In this document: positions 45,550 through 54,308 of the stretch, one piece after another
Layout of the letters: every line of letters begins with the position of its first letter
How positions within the stretch are numbered: the stretch's first letter is position 1
Assembly: GCF_965229315.1 (NCBI RefSeq)
Contig: NZ_CBDDJA010000002.1
Coordinates: 1-64,000 of the forward strand
Direction of reading: 5' to 3'
Length of the DNA: 64,000 nt
Source of the DNA: Pelomonas sp965229315
GTDB taxonomy: Bacteria; Pseudomonadota; Gammaproteobacteria; Burkholderiales; Burkholderiaceae_C
Position numbers and translations under genes: made by a program
Notes under the pieces: model-generated
Databases searched by the model: none
What the model was told of the DNA's origin: nothing
Seen by the model: the letters and a program-made list of their open reading frames with translations, nothing else

Positions 45550-45860
45550 GGCAATCCCGCCGCGGCCTGGTCCAGCCGCAAGCTGACGACGGCCGGCGTG
45601 GCGCCCATGTCGTTGATGGAGACGCGCGCGCCGGCCAGGCCGTGGCGGTCGTGGAAGTCACGCACGACGGCCTGCCAGATGGGCGCGAAGCCGCGCGCGG
45701 ACGTGGCGACCTCGAAGGTGCAGTCGCTGCCCGCGGCGGGCTCGACCATGACTTCGAGATTGCCGGACGCGACGACGCCCACCAGCACCGGCGCGAAGCC
45801 GGCCGGCAGCGGCCGGCGGCCGGGCAGCGTGAAGGACAAGGATTCCATGCCGGCTTGCAT
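45546..45860 (-). CDS. mdcC: Malonate decarboxylase acyl carrier protein MdcC (delta subunit)
   Basis: MdcC carries the acetyl/malonyl group on its phosphoribosyl-dephospho-CoA arm. The 104-residue product has VGVVASGNLEVMVEP, in which the Ser is the expected attachment site, and a C-terminal VSINDMGATPAVVSLRLDQA. The ATG overlaps the mdcA stop (TGATG); a second Met four residues on (MESLSF) is also possible. Confidence 0.92.
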   Translation of the reverse strand: MQAGMESLSFTLPGRRPLPAGFAPVLVGVVASGNLEVMVEPAAGSDCTFEVATSARGFAPIWQAVVRDFHDRHGLAGARVSINDMGATPAVVSLRLDQAAAGLP

Positions 45861-47533
45861 CACCAGTTCCTGAAGCGTGCGGGTGGGCGATAGAGCCCGC
45901 CGGACGCGCGCACAAGGTCGCGCATGGAGCGGGCGGCGAGCAGGTTGCGTGTCGCGTCGCGCGGGTCGATGCCGAGGTCGGCCGGGCGCTGGATGACGCC
46001 GCGGTCGCGCAGGTTCTCCACCATGCGGCGGTCGCGCGCCAGGCCGACTGCCGTGTAGCCGGCCACGCCGCGGATGGCCTGCTCGCGTTCTTCGTCGGTG
46101 CGGCACAGCAGCAGGTTGGCCAGGCCTTCCTCGGTCAGCACGTGGGTCACGTCGTCGCCGTAGATCATGATGGGCGGCAGCGGCATGCCGGCTGCTTCAG
46201 CCAGCTGCCAGGCGTCCAGCGTCTCGACGAAGGCGGGCTGCATGTGCTCGCGGAAGGTCTCGACGATCTGCACGACCAGCTTCTGCCCGCGCGGGGTGCC
46301 GGCAGCCCCGGTGCGGCCGGCGCGCGCCTGCTGGCCGGCCTTGAGCCAGGCGGCGCTGGCATGCCGGCGGCCGCGGGCGTCGGCCCCCATGTTGGGCGCG
46401 CCGCCGAAGCCGGCGATGCGGCCCAGCGTGGCGGTGGAGGAGTTGCCCGCCAGGTCCATCTGCAGCGTGGAGCCGATGAACAGGTCGCAGGCGTAGTGGC
46501 CCGCAGCCTGGCAGAACGCGCGGTTGCTGCGCATGGCGCCGTCCGGGCCGGTGAAGAACACGTCGGACCGCGCGCGGATGTAGTCCTCCATGCCCAGCTC
46601 CGAGCCGAAGCTGTGGATGGACTCCACCCAGCCGGCCTCGATGGCCGGGATCAGCGCGGGGTGCGGGTTCAGCGCCCAGTGGCGGCAGATCTTGCCCTTC
46701 AGGCCCAGCGACTCGGCATAGGTGGGCAGCAGCAGCTCGATGGCCGCCGTGTCGAAGCCGATGCCGTGGTTGAGCCGCTGCACGCCGTATTCGGCGTAGA
46801 TGCCCTTGATGGCCATCATGGCCATCAGCACCTGCACCTCGCTGATCTGCGCGGGGTCCCGCGTGAACAGCGGCTCGATCCAGTGCGGGCGAGGCGCGGG
46901 CACGACGTAGTCCACCCAGCCGGCGGGGATGTCCACGCGCGGTACGCGCTCGACGATCTCGTTGACCTGGGCGATGACCAGGCCGCCGCTGAAGGCCGTG
47001 GCCTCGACGATGGCCGGCGTGTCCTCGGTGTTGGGCCCGGTGTAGAGATTGCCCTCGCGGTCGGCCGACTGCGCAGCCACCAGCGCCACCTGCGGCGTCA
47101 GGTCGACGAAGTAGCGCGCGAACAGTTCGAGGTAGGTGTGGATGGCGCCGATCTGCAGCCTGCCCTGCGACACCAGCCGTGCCAGGCGCTGGCTCTGCGG
47201 GCCGGAGAAGGAGAAATCCAGCTTGGCTGCGATGCCGTTCTCGAACACGTCCAGGTGCTGCGGCAGCGACAGCACGGACTGCACCATGTGCAGGTCGTGC
47301 ACGCGCGCCGGGTCCAGCTGCACCAGCGCGTCGGCGAGGAAGTCGGCCTGCTTCTGGTTGTTGCCTTCCAGGCAGACGCGGTCGCCGGGCTCCAGCGCGG
47401 ATTCGAGCAGCGCGACGACCTGGGCCGCGTCGACCTGCTTGCCGCTCAGGCCGTCGCCCAGGGACTGGGCGACGCGCGCCAGGCGCGCTTCACGGCGCTG
47501 CGCGCGGCGGTTCCAGGGCAGGGGCGCCTTCAT
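45860..47533 (-). CDS. mdcA: Malonate decarboxylase alpha subunit MdcA
   Basis: MdcA is the acetyl-S-ACP:malonate ACP transferase, exchanging acetyl for malonyl on MdcC. The 557-residue length is standard. Recognisable segments are CLEGNNQKQADFLADAL near residue 54, LDFSFSGPQSQRLARL near 105, GNLYTGPNTEDTPAIVEATAF near 162, and GNSSTATLGRIAGFGGAPNMG near 365. It follows the TRAP large subunit by 13 bp, so uptake and decarboxylation genes are cotranscribed. Confidence 0.95.
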   Translation of the reverse strand: MKAPLPWNRRAQRREARLARVAQSLGDGLSGKQVDAAQVVALLESALEPGDRVCLEGNNQKQADFLADALVQLDPARVHDLHMVQSVLSLPQHLDVFENGIAAKLDFSFSGPQSQRLARLVSQGRLQIGAIHTYLELFARYFVDLTPQVALVAAQSADREGNLYTGPNTEDTPAIVEATAFSGGLVIAQVNEIVERVPRVDIPAGWVDYVVPAPRPHWIEPLFTRDPAQISEVQVLMAMMAIKGIYAEYGVQRLNHGIGFDTAAIELLLPTYAESLGLKGKICRHWALNPHPALIPAIEAGWVESIHSFGSELGMEDYIRARSDVFFTGPDGAMRSNRAFCQAAGHYACDLFIGSTLQMDLAGNSSTATLGRIAGFGGAPNMGADARGRRHASAAWLKAGQQARAGRTGAAGTPRGQKLVVQIVETFREHMQPAFVETLDAWQLAEAAGMPLPPIMIYGDDVTHVLTEEGLANLLLCRTDEEREQAIRGVAGYTAVGLARDRRMVENLRDRGVIQRPADLGIDPRDATRNLLAARSMRDLVRASGGLYRPPARFRNW

Positions 47534-47546
47534 CGTCGGTCTCGCT

Positions 47547-48905
47547 TCAGTGCACGCGCGGCGCGCCCATGACGAGGTCCGGGAGACCCGTCGCGATGCC
47601 CGGGAAGATGCAGATCAGCAGCACCGCGAACAGCATCAGCACGACGAACGGCAGCACGCCCCAGATGATCTTGTTCAGCGGGATGTCGGGCGCGATGTTC
47701 TTGATGACGAAGATGTTCAGGCCCACCGGGGGGTGGATGAGGCCGGTCTCCATGACGATGGTCATCAGGATGCCGAACCAGATCAGGTCGAAGCCGGCGG
47801 CCTTCAGCGGCGGCAGGATGATGGGCGCCGTCATCAGGATGATGCTGACGGGCGGCAGGAAGAACCCGAGCACGATGACCAGCAGCAGGATGGTGGCCAG
47901 CAGCACCCACTTGGACAGTTGCATGCCCACGATCCACTCGGCCGCCGCCTGGCTGATGTGCAGGTAGCTCATCACGTAGCTGAACAGCAGCGACATGCCG
48001 ATGATGAACATCAGCATCGTGCTTTCCTTCAGCGTGGAGCCGAGGATGGGCGCGAGGTCCTTGGGCCGCCAGACGCCGTAGATGACGGCGATCAGCGCCA
48101 GCGCCAGCACGGCGCCCAGGCCCGCCGTCTCGGACGGGGTCGCGAAGCCGCCGTACAGCGCCACCATGACGCCGATCAGCAGCAGCACGAAGGGCACCAC
48201 GCGCGGCAGCATCTCGAACTTCTGGCGCACGCTGAACGTTTGCGTGGACAGCAGCGGCGAGTCGACGCCGGTGGTCTTGAACGCGCGTTCGGCCTGCTTG
48301 AATTCCTGCAGGTAGCGCACGACGGCGTAGGCCGCGAACAGCGCCACCAGCAGCACGCCCGGCATGATGCCCGCGAGGAACAGTCGGCCCAGCGACTGCT
48401 CGGCGGCGACGGCGTACAGGATCATCGTGATGGACGGCGGCAGCAGGATGCCCAGCGTGCCGCCCGCGGCGATGATGCCGGCCGCAAAACCGGGCGAGTA
48501 GCCGCGCTTGCGCATCTCGGGGATGCCTGCCGAGCCGATGGCCGAGCAGGTGGCGGGGCTGGAGCCGGCCATGGCCGCGAACAGCGCGCAGGCGAACACG
48601 TTGGCGATGCCCAGGCCGCCGGGCACGCGGCCCATCCACACGTGCAGCGCGGCGTACAAGTCCTGGCCGGCCCGCGACTTGCCGATGGCGCCGCCCTTCA
48701 GGATGAACAGGGGAATGGACAGCAGCGTGATGCTGGCCATTTCCTCGTAGACGTTCTGGGTGACGGTGTCCAGCGCCGAGGCCGGCATGAAGAAGGCCAT
48801 GAAGAGGACGGCCACGCTGCCCAGCGCGAACGCGATGGGCATGCCCGAGAACATCAGGATCAGCGTGACGACGCCGAACAGGGAACCGAGTGCAAGCATG
48901 CTCAT
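47547..48905 (-). CDS. TRAP transporter large permease (DctM family), probably malonate
   Basis: The 452-residue product is a DctM-type permease with about 12 transmembrane segments. These include GMPIAFALGSVAVLFMAFF near residue 19, the signature AGIIAAGGTLGILLPPSI near 145, and GLIHPPVGLNIFVIK near 390. The ATG overlaps the DctQ stop by 4 bases. Direct coupling to mdcA points to malonate, but dicarboxylate specificity cannot be read from the permease. Confidence 0.93.
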   Translation of the reverse strand: MSMLALGSLFGVVTLILMFSGMPIAFALGSVAVLFMAFFMPASALDTVTQNVYEEMASITLLSIPLFILKGGAIGKSRAGQDLYAALHVWMGRVPGGLGIANVFACALFAAMAGSSPATCSAIGSAGIPEMRKRGYSPGFAAGIIAAGGTLGILLPPSITMILYAVAAEQSLGRLFLAGIMPGVLLVALFAAYAVVRYLQEFKQAERAFKTTGVDSPLLSTQTFSVRQKFEMLPRVVPFVLLLIGVMVALYGGFATPSETAGLGAVLALALIAVIYGVWRPKDLAPILGSTLKESTMLMFIIGMSLLFSYVMSYLHISQAAAEWIVGMQLSKWVLLATILLLVIVLGFFLPPVSIILMTAPIILPPLKAAGFDLIWFGILMTIVMETGLIHPPVGLNIFVIKNIAPDIPLNKIIWGVLPFVVLMLFAVLLICIFPGIATGLPDLVMGAPRVH

Positions 48906-49471
48906 CGCACGTCTCCTTTGGCGCCCTTCAGGCCGTTCAGGCGGGCGGTGAACTGCAGCAGCAACTGCACGGTGAGCAGCGTCATGCCCAGCGACATGAG
49001 GCCATAGGGAATCCACAGCGGCGGCGCCCAGGACGACGACGTCGTCTGGCCGTCCACCCAGGCCTCGTGCAGCAGCGTCCAGCTCTTCCAGGCGAAGAAC
49101 GCGCAGAAGGCGGCGCACGCCAGGTCCACCAGCGCCAGGCGGATGCGGTTGGCCCAGGGCGGCAGCACGCCGCCGAGGAACTCGATGCCCACATGCCCGC
49201 GCAGCGCCTGCACGAAGGCGCTGCACAGGAAGGTGGCGCCCACGAGCAGGAAGACCGAGGCCTCGTCCTGCCAGTCTGTGGAGGCCTTGACGAGGTAGCG
49301 GGAGAAGACGCTGTAGGTGAGCACCAGGGAGGCGATCAGCAGCGCGAGCATGCCCATGACCACCATCGCGCGGTTGATCCACAGCACCACCACGGCCACG
49401 GGCCGCAGCAGCGAGGGCAGGTCGGGGTCCAGCACGATGGTGCTGCCGCCGGTGTCGAGGCCGTGGCTCAT
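48902..49471 (-). CDS. TRAP transporter small permease (DctQ family)
   Basis: The 189-residue product has four predicted transmembrane helices, including WINRAMVVMGMLALLIASLV and VFLLVGATFLCSAFVQALRG, with the DctQ pattern RGHVGIEFLGGVLPPWANR. GAGGT lies upstream of the ATG. It sits between the binding protein (7-bp gap) and DctM (overlap). Confidence 0.92.
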   Translation of the reverse strand: MSHGLDTGGSTIVLDPDLPSLLRPVAVVVLWINRAMVVMGMLALLIASLVLTYSVFSRYLVKASTDWQDEASVFLLVGATFLCSAFVQALRGHVGIEFLGGVLPPWANRIRLALVDLACAAFCAFFAWKSWTLLHEAWVDGQTTSSSWAPPLWIPYGLMSLGMTLLTVQLLLQFTARLNGLKGAKGDVR

Positions 49472-49478
49472 GCGGACC

Positions 49479-50498
49479 TCAGATCAGTTTCTGCGCGGCC
49501 TTGAGCAGCGCGGCACAGCTGTCGTTCTTTTCGCCGAAGTCCTTCCAGGCCGTGTCGCGTGCGATGGCTTGCCACTTCTTCAGCGTCGGCTCGTCCATGT
49601 CGACGACCTTGGCGCCGGCCTTGGCGTACAGCTCGGCGGCGGCCTTGTCGTCGGCCTTGGCGGCCTCCGTGGCGAAGGCTTCCAGCTCGGCACCCACGGC
49701 CATGATGACGTCCTGCTGGGCCTTGGGCAGCTTGCTGAAGATCTCCTTGGACATCATCAGCGGCTCCAGCATGAACCAGTAGGTGCGCTGGCGGCCCGAG
49801 GTCAGGAACTTGGCGATCTCCTCCAGCTTGAAGGAGATGAAGCTGGTGGACGACGTCATCGCCGCGTCCATCGCGCCGGTCTGCATCGCGGCGTAGATCT
49901 CGTTGGACGGCAGGCTGATGACGGAGGCGCCGGCCTGCTTGAGCATCATGTCCATCTCGCGGCTGCCGCCGCGCACCTTCAGGCCCTTGGCGTCGTCCGG
50001 CGTCAGCAGCGGCCGCGCGCGGCTGGCCACGCCGCCGGCCTGCCAGACCCACGACACGATGACGATGCCCTTGTCGTCCAGCGTCTTGGCCAGCAGCTTG
50101 CCGACCTCTGCGTTCTTCCACTGCGCACCGACCTCGTAGCTGGGCACCAGCGCCGGCATCAGGCCGATGTTGGTCTCGGCCACCTCGCCGCCGGCATACG
50201 ACAGCGGCACCAGGCTCATGTCCAGCGCACCCTTGCGCATCGCCGAGAACTGCGAGTTCGTCTTCATCAGCGACGAGCCGGGGTAGACGGTGGACTTCAG
50301 CGCGCCGCCCGTGCGCTTCTCGCACTCGGCCGCGAAGCGCCGGCACAGGCGGTCGCGGAAGTCGCCTTCCGTGAGCGTGCCGCCGGGGAACTGGTGGGAA
50401 ATCTTCAGCCCGCCGGTCTGGGCGGAGGCCGTCAGGGCCGGCAGGCCCAGTGCGCTGGCGCCCATCAGGCCCAGCATGTCGCGTCGATCAAGGCTCAT
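49479..50498 (-). CDS. TRAP transporter substrate-binding protein (DctP family)
   Basis: The 339-residue periplasmic protein has an N-terminal export signal starting MSLDRRDMLGLMGASALGL, with an RR pair that suggests twin-arginine or Sec export. Mature DctP features follow: LKISHQFPGGTLTEGDFRD, VRGGSREMDMMLKQAGASVI, LPSNEIYAAMQTGAMDAAM (the ligand-pocket segment) and KAQQDVIMAVGAELEAF. GGAG precedes both an ATG (50498) and a GTG one codon earlier. It is the first gene of the TRAP-mdc operon, divergent from a GntR regulator. Confidence 0.93.
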   Translation of the reverse strand: MSLDRRDMLGLMGASALGLPALTASAQTGGLKISHQFPGGTLTEGDFRDRLCRRFAAECEKRTGGALKSTVYPGSSLMKTNSQFSAMRKGALDMSLVPLSYAGGEVAETNIGLMPALVPSYEVGAQWKNAEVGKLLAKTLDDKGIVIVSWVWQAGGVASRARPLLTPDDAKGLKVRGGSREMDMMLKQAGASVISLPSNEIYAAMQTGAMDAAMTSSTSFISFKLEEIAKFLTSGRQRTYWFMLEPLMMSKEIFSKLPKAQQDVIMAVGAELEAFATEAAKADDKAAAELYAKAGAKVVDMDEPTLKKWQAIARDTAWKDFGEKNDSCAALLKAAQKLI

Positions 50499-50583
50499 CA
50501 CGTTGTCTCCTGGAAGTTCTGGCTTCGATGGAAGGTCGGGGCCGATCTGCGCCAGCCGCTCTGATTACGCATATTAGTGATTC

Positions 50584-50593
50584 ATGTATACAT
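50584..50593. promoter_or_regulatory. Candidate GntR operator in the divergent mdc/gntR region
   Basis: ATGTATACAT is a perfect 10-bp palindrome in the only AT-rich stretch of the 174-bp region between the DctP gene and gntR. It resembles the TGTATACA core that I recall for the malonate regulator MdcY of Acinetobacter. A related half-site, GCATATGGC, follows within 15 bp. Confidence 0.55.
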
Positions 50594-50672
50594 TGCATAT
50601 GGCTTGCGCATAAGTGAATACCCGGCCTGAGTTCAGGAGGAGGTGCCACGCATGCGTCACTAAAATTGGTGC

Positions 50673-51338
50673 ATGAGCCGACTGTCCGAAACCCTGCGCG
50701 AACGCATCGAGGAAGAGATCGCGACGGGGAAGCTGGCGCCGGGCACGCACCTGGACGAGGTGGAGCTGACGCAGCGCTTCGGCATGTCGCGCACGCCGGT
50801 GCGCGAGGCGCTGAACCAGCTGGCGGGCGAAGGGCTGGTGGAGATTCGCCCGCGCCGTGGCGCGGTGGTGGCGCAGGCCACGCCGCAGCGCATCGTCGAG
50901 ATGTTCGAGGTGATGGCGGAGCTGGAGGCGATGTGCGCGCGCCTGGCCGCGCGGCGGCTGACGGCCGTCGACATTCAGCGGCTGGAGGCGGCGCACGAGA
51001 GCTGCCGCAGTGCGGCCGCCGGGCTCGATTCCGACGCCTATTTCTACGCCAACGAGGCCTTCCACGAGGCGCTGTACCGCGCCAGCCACAACGGCTTTCT
51101 TACCGACCAGTCGCTGAACCTGCAGCGCAAGCTGCGGCCGTACCGCCGCCTGCAGCTGCGCGTGCGCAACCGGGTGTCGCGCTCGTTCGAGGAGCACCAG
51201 GCGGTGCTGGATGCGCTGAAGGCGGGGGACTCGGATCGCGCGGTCGTGGCGATCCGCAGCCACGTCATCGTGCAGGGGGAGCGGTTTGCGGACCTGCTGT
51301 CGATGATGCAGTCGGAGGCGGCGTCGGTGGCCGCTTGA
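50673..51338 (+). CDS. GntR-family (FCD/FadR subgroup) regulator, probably of malonate genes
   Basis: The 221-residue product has an N-terminal winged helix (RLSETLRERIEEEIATGKL, ELTQRFGMSRTPVREALNQL, GLVEIRPRRGAVVA) over residues 1-72. An FCD ligand domain follows with FHEALYRASHNGFL near 130 and the His of RSHVIVQGERF near 200. Divergence from the TRAP-mdc operon is the arrangement of MdcY-type regulators. Confidence 0.9.
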   Translation: MSRLSETLRERIEEEIATGKLAPGTHLDEVELTQRFGMSRTPVREALNQLAGEGLVEIRPRRGAVVAQATPQRIVEMFEVMAELEAMCARLAARRLTAVDIQRLEAAHESCRSAAAGLDSDAYFYANEAFHEALYRASHNGFLTDQSLNLQRKLRPYRRLQLRVRNRVSRSFEEHQAVLDALKAGDSDRAVVAIRSHVIVQGERFADLLSMMQSEAASVAA

Positions 51339-51377
51339 GGTTGCGGGCTCGCTGCTGCTGGTTGTTGGCTGCTGTGG

Positions 51378-51895
51378 TGCCGGGAGTTCGCCCCGGCGGG
51401 CGACCTACTTTTTGAGCGACCAAAAAGTAGGCAAAAAGTCGCCCCCGACCGCGCTGCCCTCCGCTTCGCTGCGGGTTCCCTGCGGTGCTCGGCCTTCAAG
51501 CCCCCGCGCCGAACTCACTTCGCTACGCTCCGTTCAAACAAGCGTCGCGAGTCAGTTCTTGAAGTTCGCTGCGCGAACGGGCTTGAAGTCCTGCGCTCCT
51601 CGGCAGAGGGGGAGTGAAGAACAGCCGGCGCCAGCCGGCTTCCGGGTTTGGCTGCTGGCTGTTGGGCTGTTAGGAAACTCCCCCTTAAAAACCGCCGAGC
51701 AGCACAGAACGGCGAGGCGCGAGCACAGCTCGCATCAACTTCTGACTCCGCGCTACTGTCCGAGCAGAGCGTAGCGGCGCGAGTTGAGCGCGGGCCTCGC
51801 CGTTCGAGCAGCGCAGGGAACCCGCAGGGCGGTTTTCTTGCCTACTTCTTTGGGCGTCCAAAGAAGTAGGTCGCCCGCCGGGGCGAGTCCCGGCA
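51378..51895. repeat. Palindromic intergenic repeat element, copy 2 (518 bp)
   Basis: The left end TGCCGGGAGTTCGCCCCGG and the right end GGGGCGAGTCCCGGCA are inverted copies, each followed inward by GGGCGACCTACTT or its complement. A hairpin CTACTTTTTG/CAAAAAGTAG is next to the left end, and another (ACTTCTTTGG/CCAAAGAAGT) is next to the right end. Internally, GGGTTCCCTGCGG near 51473 is mirrored by CGCAGGGAACCC near 51815. It occupies most of the gap 51339-51992; no gene in that gap is credible. Confidence 0.87.
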
Positions 51896-51951
51896 CCACA
51901 GCAGGCGCCCCGCAGGGGTAAGTTAGACCCCCATCGAGATTCGGCGTCACC

Positions 51952-51986
51952 AAAAAAAGGGCGAGAAGCCTCTCAGCTTCTCGCCC
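51952..51986 (-). terminator. Intrinsic terminator of the EF-G paralogue
   Basis: Read on the minus strand, an 11-bp perfect stem GGGCGAGAAGC/GCTTCTCGCCC is followed by seven T residues. It starts 7 bp after the stop codon. Confidence 0.93.
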
Positions 51987-51992
51987 TCCCAG

Positions 51993-53915
51993 TCAGGCCG
52001 CCAACGCCGCCACCCGCGCCGCCGGCACCTCCGCGTAGTGATCCAGCTGCATCGTGAACTGCGCCCGCCCCGACGTCATCGCCCTCAGATGCCCGATGTA
52101 GCCGAACATCTGCGCCAGCGGCACATGGGCGCTGATGACCACCGCGTTGCCGCGGGTGTCCTGCGCGTGCACCTGCCCACGCCGGCGCAGCACGTCGCCG
52201 ATGACGTCGCCCACGTGGTCGGCCGGCGTGATGACCTCGACGGCCATCACCGGCTCCAGCACCACAGGCGCCGCTTTCAGCACGGCCTCGCGCAGCGCGT
52301 TCGCCGCCGCCAGCTCGAAAGCCAGCGCGGACGAGTCGCGCACGTGGAAGCTGCCGTCCACGAGCGTGGCCTCGAAGTCCACCAGCGGATGGCCCGCGAA
52401 CGGGCCCGCCTGCGCGGCGCGGCGGATGCCGGCCTCGACCGCCGGGATGAACTCGCGCGGGATCGCGCCACCCACCACCGTGTTCGCGAAGCGGATGCCG
52501 GTGCCACGAGGCAGCGGCGCCACGCGCAGCGTCAGCTCGGCGAACTGGCCGGGGCCGCCGCTTTGCTTGCGGTGCAGGTGGTGCACCTCGGCCGCCGCCG
52601 CGATGGTCTCGCGGTAGGCGACCTGCGGGCGGCCCACCTGCACTTCCACGCCGAAGCGCGTGCGCAGCTTCTCCACGGCCACTTCGAGCTGCAGCTCACC
52701 CATGCCGGACAGCAGCGTCTGGCCCGAGTCGGCATCCTGGCGCAACCGCAGCGACGGGTCCTCGCGCACGAGCACGGCCAGGCCCTTGGCCAGCGCCGCG
52801 GTGCCGTCCTGGTGCCGCGCCTCGATGGCCACGTCGATGACGGCTTCGGGCACGGCGATGCTTTCCAGCACGGGTGCGTCCTTCCGGTCGGCCAGGGTGT
52901 TGCCGGTCAGCACGTCCTTCAGGCCCACGACGCCCGCGATGTCGCCCGCGACCAGTGCGTCGCGCTCGACGCGACTGTCCGCGTGGATCTCGTACAGGCG
53001 CGACACGCGCTCGGCCTTGCCGGTGCTCGCGTTGAACACCGTGTCGCCGCGGCTCAGCCTGCCGCTGTAGACGCGCACGAACACCATCGCGCCGTGGTCG
53101 TCGGCGGTCAGCTTGAACGCGAGCGCCGACAGCGGGCCGTGGGTGTCCACCGCGCCGGGGGCTTCACCGGGGCGCGGAAGGTAGGCGACGACGGCGTCCA
53201 GCAGCGGCTCGACGCCGCGGTTGCGGAAGGCCGAGCCGGCCAGCACGGGCACGAGTTCGCTGGCGACGGTGGCGGTGCGCAGGCCGGCGCGCAGCGCGTC
53301 CACGGACGGCTGTTCGCCGCGCAGCCAGGCGTCCAGCAGCGTGTCGTCGCGGTCCCAGACGAGCGCCTGCATGGTCAGCAGGTCCACGACGCCGCGGAAC
53401 TCGGCCTCGGCGCCGATGGGCAGCTGCAGCGGCAGCGCACGCGCACCGAGCCGCTCCTGCATCATCGAGACGACGCGGGAGAAGTCCGCACCGGCGCGGT
53501 CCAGCTTGTTGACGAAGGCGATGCGGGGCACGCGGTAGTCGTCCGCGAGGCGCCAGTTGGTCTCGGTCTGCGGCTCCACGCCGGCCACGCCGTCGAAGAC
53601 GACGACGGCGCCGTCCAGCACGCGCAGCGAGCGCTTGACCTCGATGTTGAAGTCGATGTGCCCGGGCGTGTCGATCAGGTTGATCTGCGTGCCGTGCCAG
53701 TGCACGGTCGTGGCCGCGCTGTGGATGGTGATGCCGCGCGCGCGCTCCTGCGGGTCGAAGTCCATCGTCGTGGCGCCGTCGTGCACTTCACCGATGCGGT
53801 GGTTCTCGCCGGTGTAGAACAGGATGCGTTCGGTGGTCGTGGTCTTGCCGGCGTCGACGTGGGCGATGACGCCGATGTTGCGCAGGTTGCGAAGGGTGCT
53901 GGTGTTCGAGTTCAT
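51993..53915 (-). CDS. Elongation factor G paralogue with shortened G' subdomain
   Basis: EF-G is the translocation GTPase; this copy lies outside a str operon. The 640-residue product has all G motifs: AHVDAGKT at 18-25, RGITIHSAATT at 60-70, DTPG at 82-85, NKLD at 136-139 and SAF at 228-230. Domains II-V follow, including HRKQSGGPGQF and the domain IV tip DGSFHVRDSSALAF. It is about 60 residues shorter than ordinary EF-G (about 700). Roughly 30 of the missing residues map to the G' insertion between NKLD and SAF. It may be a specialised or ribosome-protection-type paralogue. The leader upstream is unusually structured. Confidence 0.88.
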   Translation of the reverse strand: MNSNTSTLRNLRNIGVIAHVDAGKTTTTERILFYTGENHRIGEVHDGATTMDFDPQERARGITIHSAATTVHWHGTQINLIDTPGHIDFNIEVKRSLRVLDGAVVVFDGVAGVEPQTETNWRLADDYRVPRIAFVNKLDRAGADFSRVVSMMQERLGARALPLQLPIGAEAEFRGVVDLLTMQALVWDRDDTLLDAWLRGEQPSVDALRAGLRTATVASELVPVLAGSAFRNRGVEPLLDAVVAYLPRPGEAPGAVDTHGPLSALAFKLTADDHGAMVFVRVYSGRLSRGDTVFNASTGKAERVSRLYEIHADSRVERDALVAGDIAGVVGLKDVLTGNTLADRKDAPVLESIAVPEAVIDVAIEARHQDGTAALAKGLAVLVREDPSLRLRQDADSGQTLLSGMGELQLEVAVEKLRTRFGVEVQVGRPQVAYRETIAAAAEVHHLHRKQSGGPGQFAELTLRVAPLPRGTGIRFANTVVGGAIPREFIPAVEAGIRRAAQAGPFAGHPLVDFEATLVDGSFHVRDSSALAFELAAANALREAVLKAAPVVLEPVMAVEVITPADHVGDVIGDVLRRRGQVHAQDTRGNAVVISAHVPLAQMFGYIGHLRAMTSGRAQFTMQLDHYAEVPAARVAALAA

Positions 53916-53937
53916 GGCGATTCCTGGATGAGTGAGG

Positions 53938-54020
53938 GGCCAGCCCCTCGGCGGAATCGCCGAAGCAGCTAGCGCAGAAGCAGGACGCCGAAGCGCGCAC
54001 GAGACAGGCAGGGGCTGGCC
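53938..54020 (-). promoter_or_regulatory. Long-range inverted repeat in the EF-G paralogue leader
   Basis: GGCCAGCCCCT (minus strand 54020-54010) is perfectly complementary to AGGGGCTGGCC (53948-53938), an 11-bp pair separated by 61 nt. The downstream arm ends 22 nt before the EF-G start codon and 12 nt before its AGGA ribosome-binding site. The upstream arm lies within a 35-codon open frame. The layout fits translational attenuation, but no experiment or homologue supports it here. Confidence 0.5.
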
Positions 54021-54076
54021 GCGCTCCGGCGCTCGGGAATCGTGGCGATCAGCTTGTCGAAGGTGCGCGTGCGCAT
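53969..54076 (-). CDS. Possible 35-codon leader peptide upstream of the EF-G paralogue
   Basis: An ATG at 54076 opens a frame of 35 codons ending in TAG, 53 nt before the EF-G gene. The peptide begins MRTRTFDKLIATIPERR and is Arg-rich with no helix or signal. Codons about 19-22 contain the upstream arm of the long inverted repeat. There is no clear ribosome-binding site, so it may be a chance frame. The position between a terminator-like hairpin and the EF-G gene is its only support. Confidence 0.3.
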   Translation of the reverse strand: MRTRTFDKLIATIPERRSAASPCLSRARFGVLLLR

Positions 54077-54094
54077 GATTGAAATCGGTGCAGG

Positions 54095-54160
54095 AAAAAC
54101 AAAACCCCGGGAGGGACGGGCCTGCCGGGGTTGGTTGCTCCGGAAGGCGGGCGCCTTCCG
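54095..54160 (-). terminator. Two hairpins ending in a terminator or attenuator before the EF-G paralogue
   Basis: On the minus strand an 8-bp stem CGGAAGGC/GCCTTCCG (54160-54141) is followed by an 8-bp stem AACCCCGG/CCGGGGTT (54132-54103) and TTGTTTTT. The second is a good intrinsic terminator with no long gene to serve: only a 13-codon frame, MKLNPTTQARLNH (54221-54180), lies between it and the halogenase terminator. It could end a small RNA or attenuate EF-G transcription. The rest of 53916-54418 holds nothing else recognisable. Confidence 0.65.
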
Positions 54161-54308
54161 AACACGGTCGAAGGGCGCTTCAGTGGTTGAGGCGGGCTTG
54201 CGTCGTGGGGTTGAGCTTCATGATGGGCGTGATTGTCGGTCTGTGTGCAATGTCGGGCCGGGCGTGGGGCTTTCAAGCTCACGGTATTGCCGGGGCGGCA
54301 GCCAGACG

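Noticed and set aside
51412..51774. Open frames of 66-120 codons inside the palindromic repeat elements
   Set aside because: Frames on both strands recur in all copies only because the repeat is GC-rich and symmetric. No start signals or family similarity.
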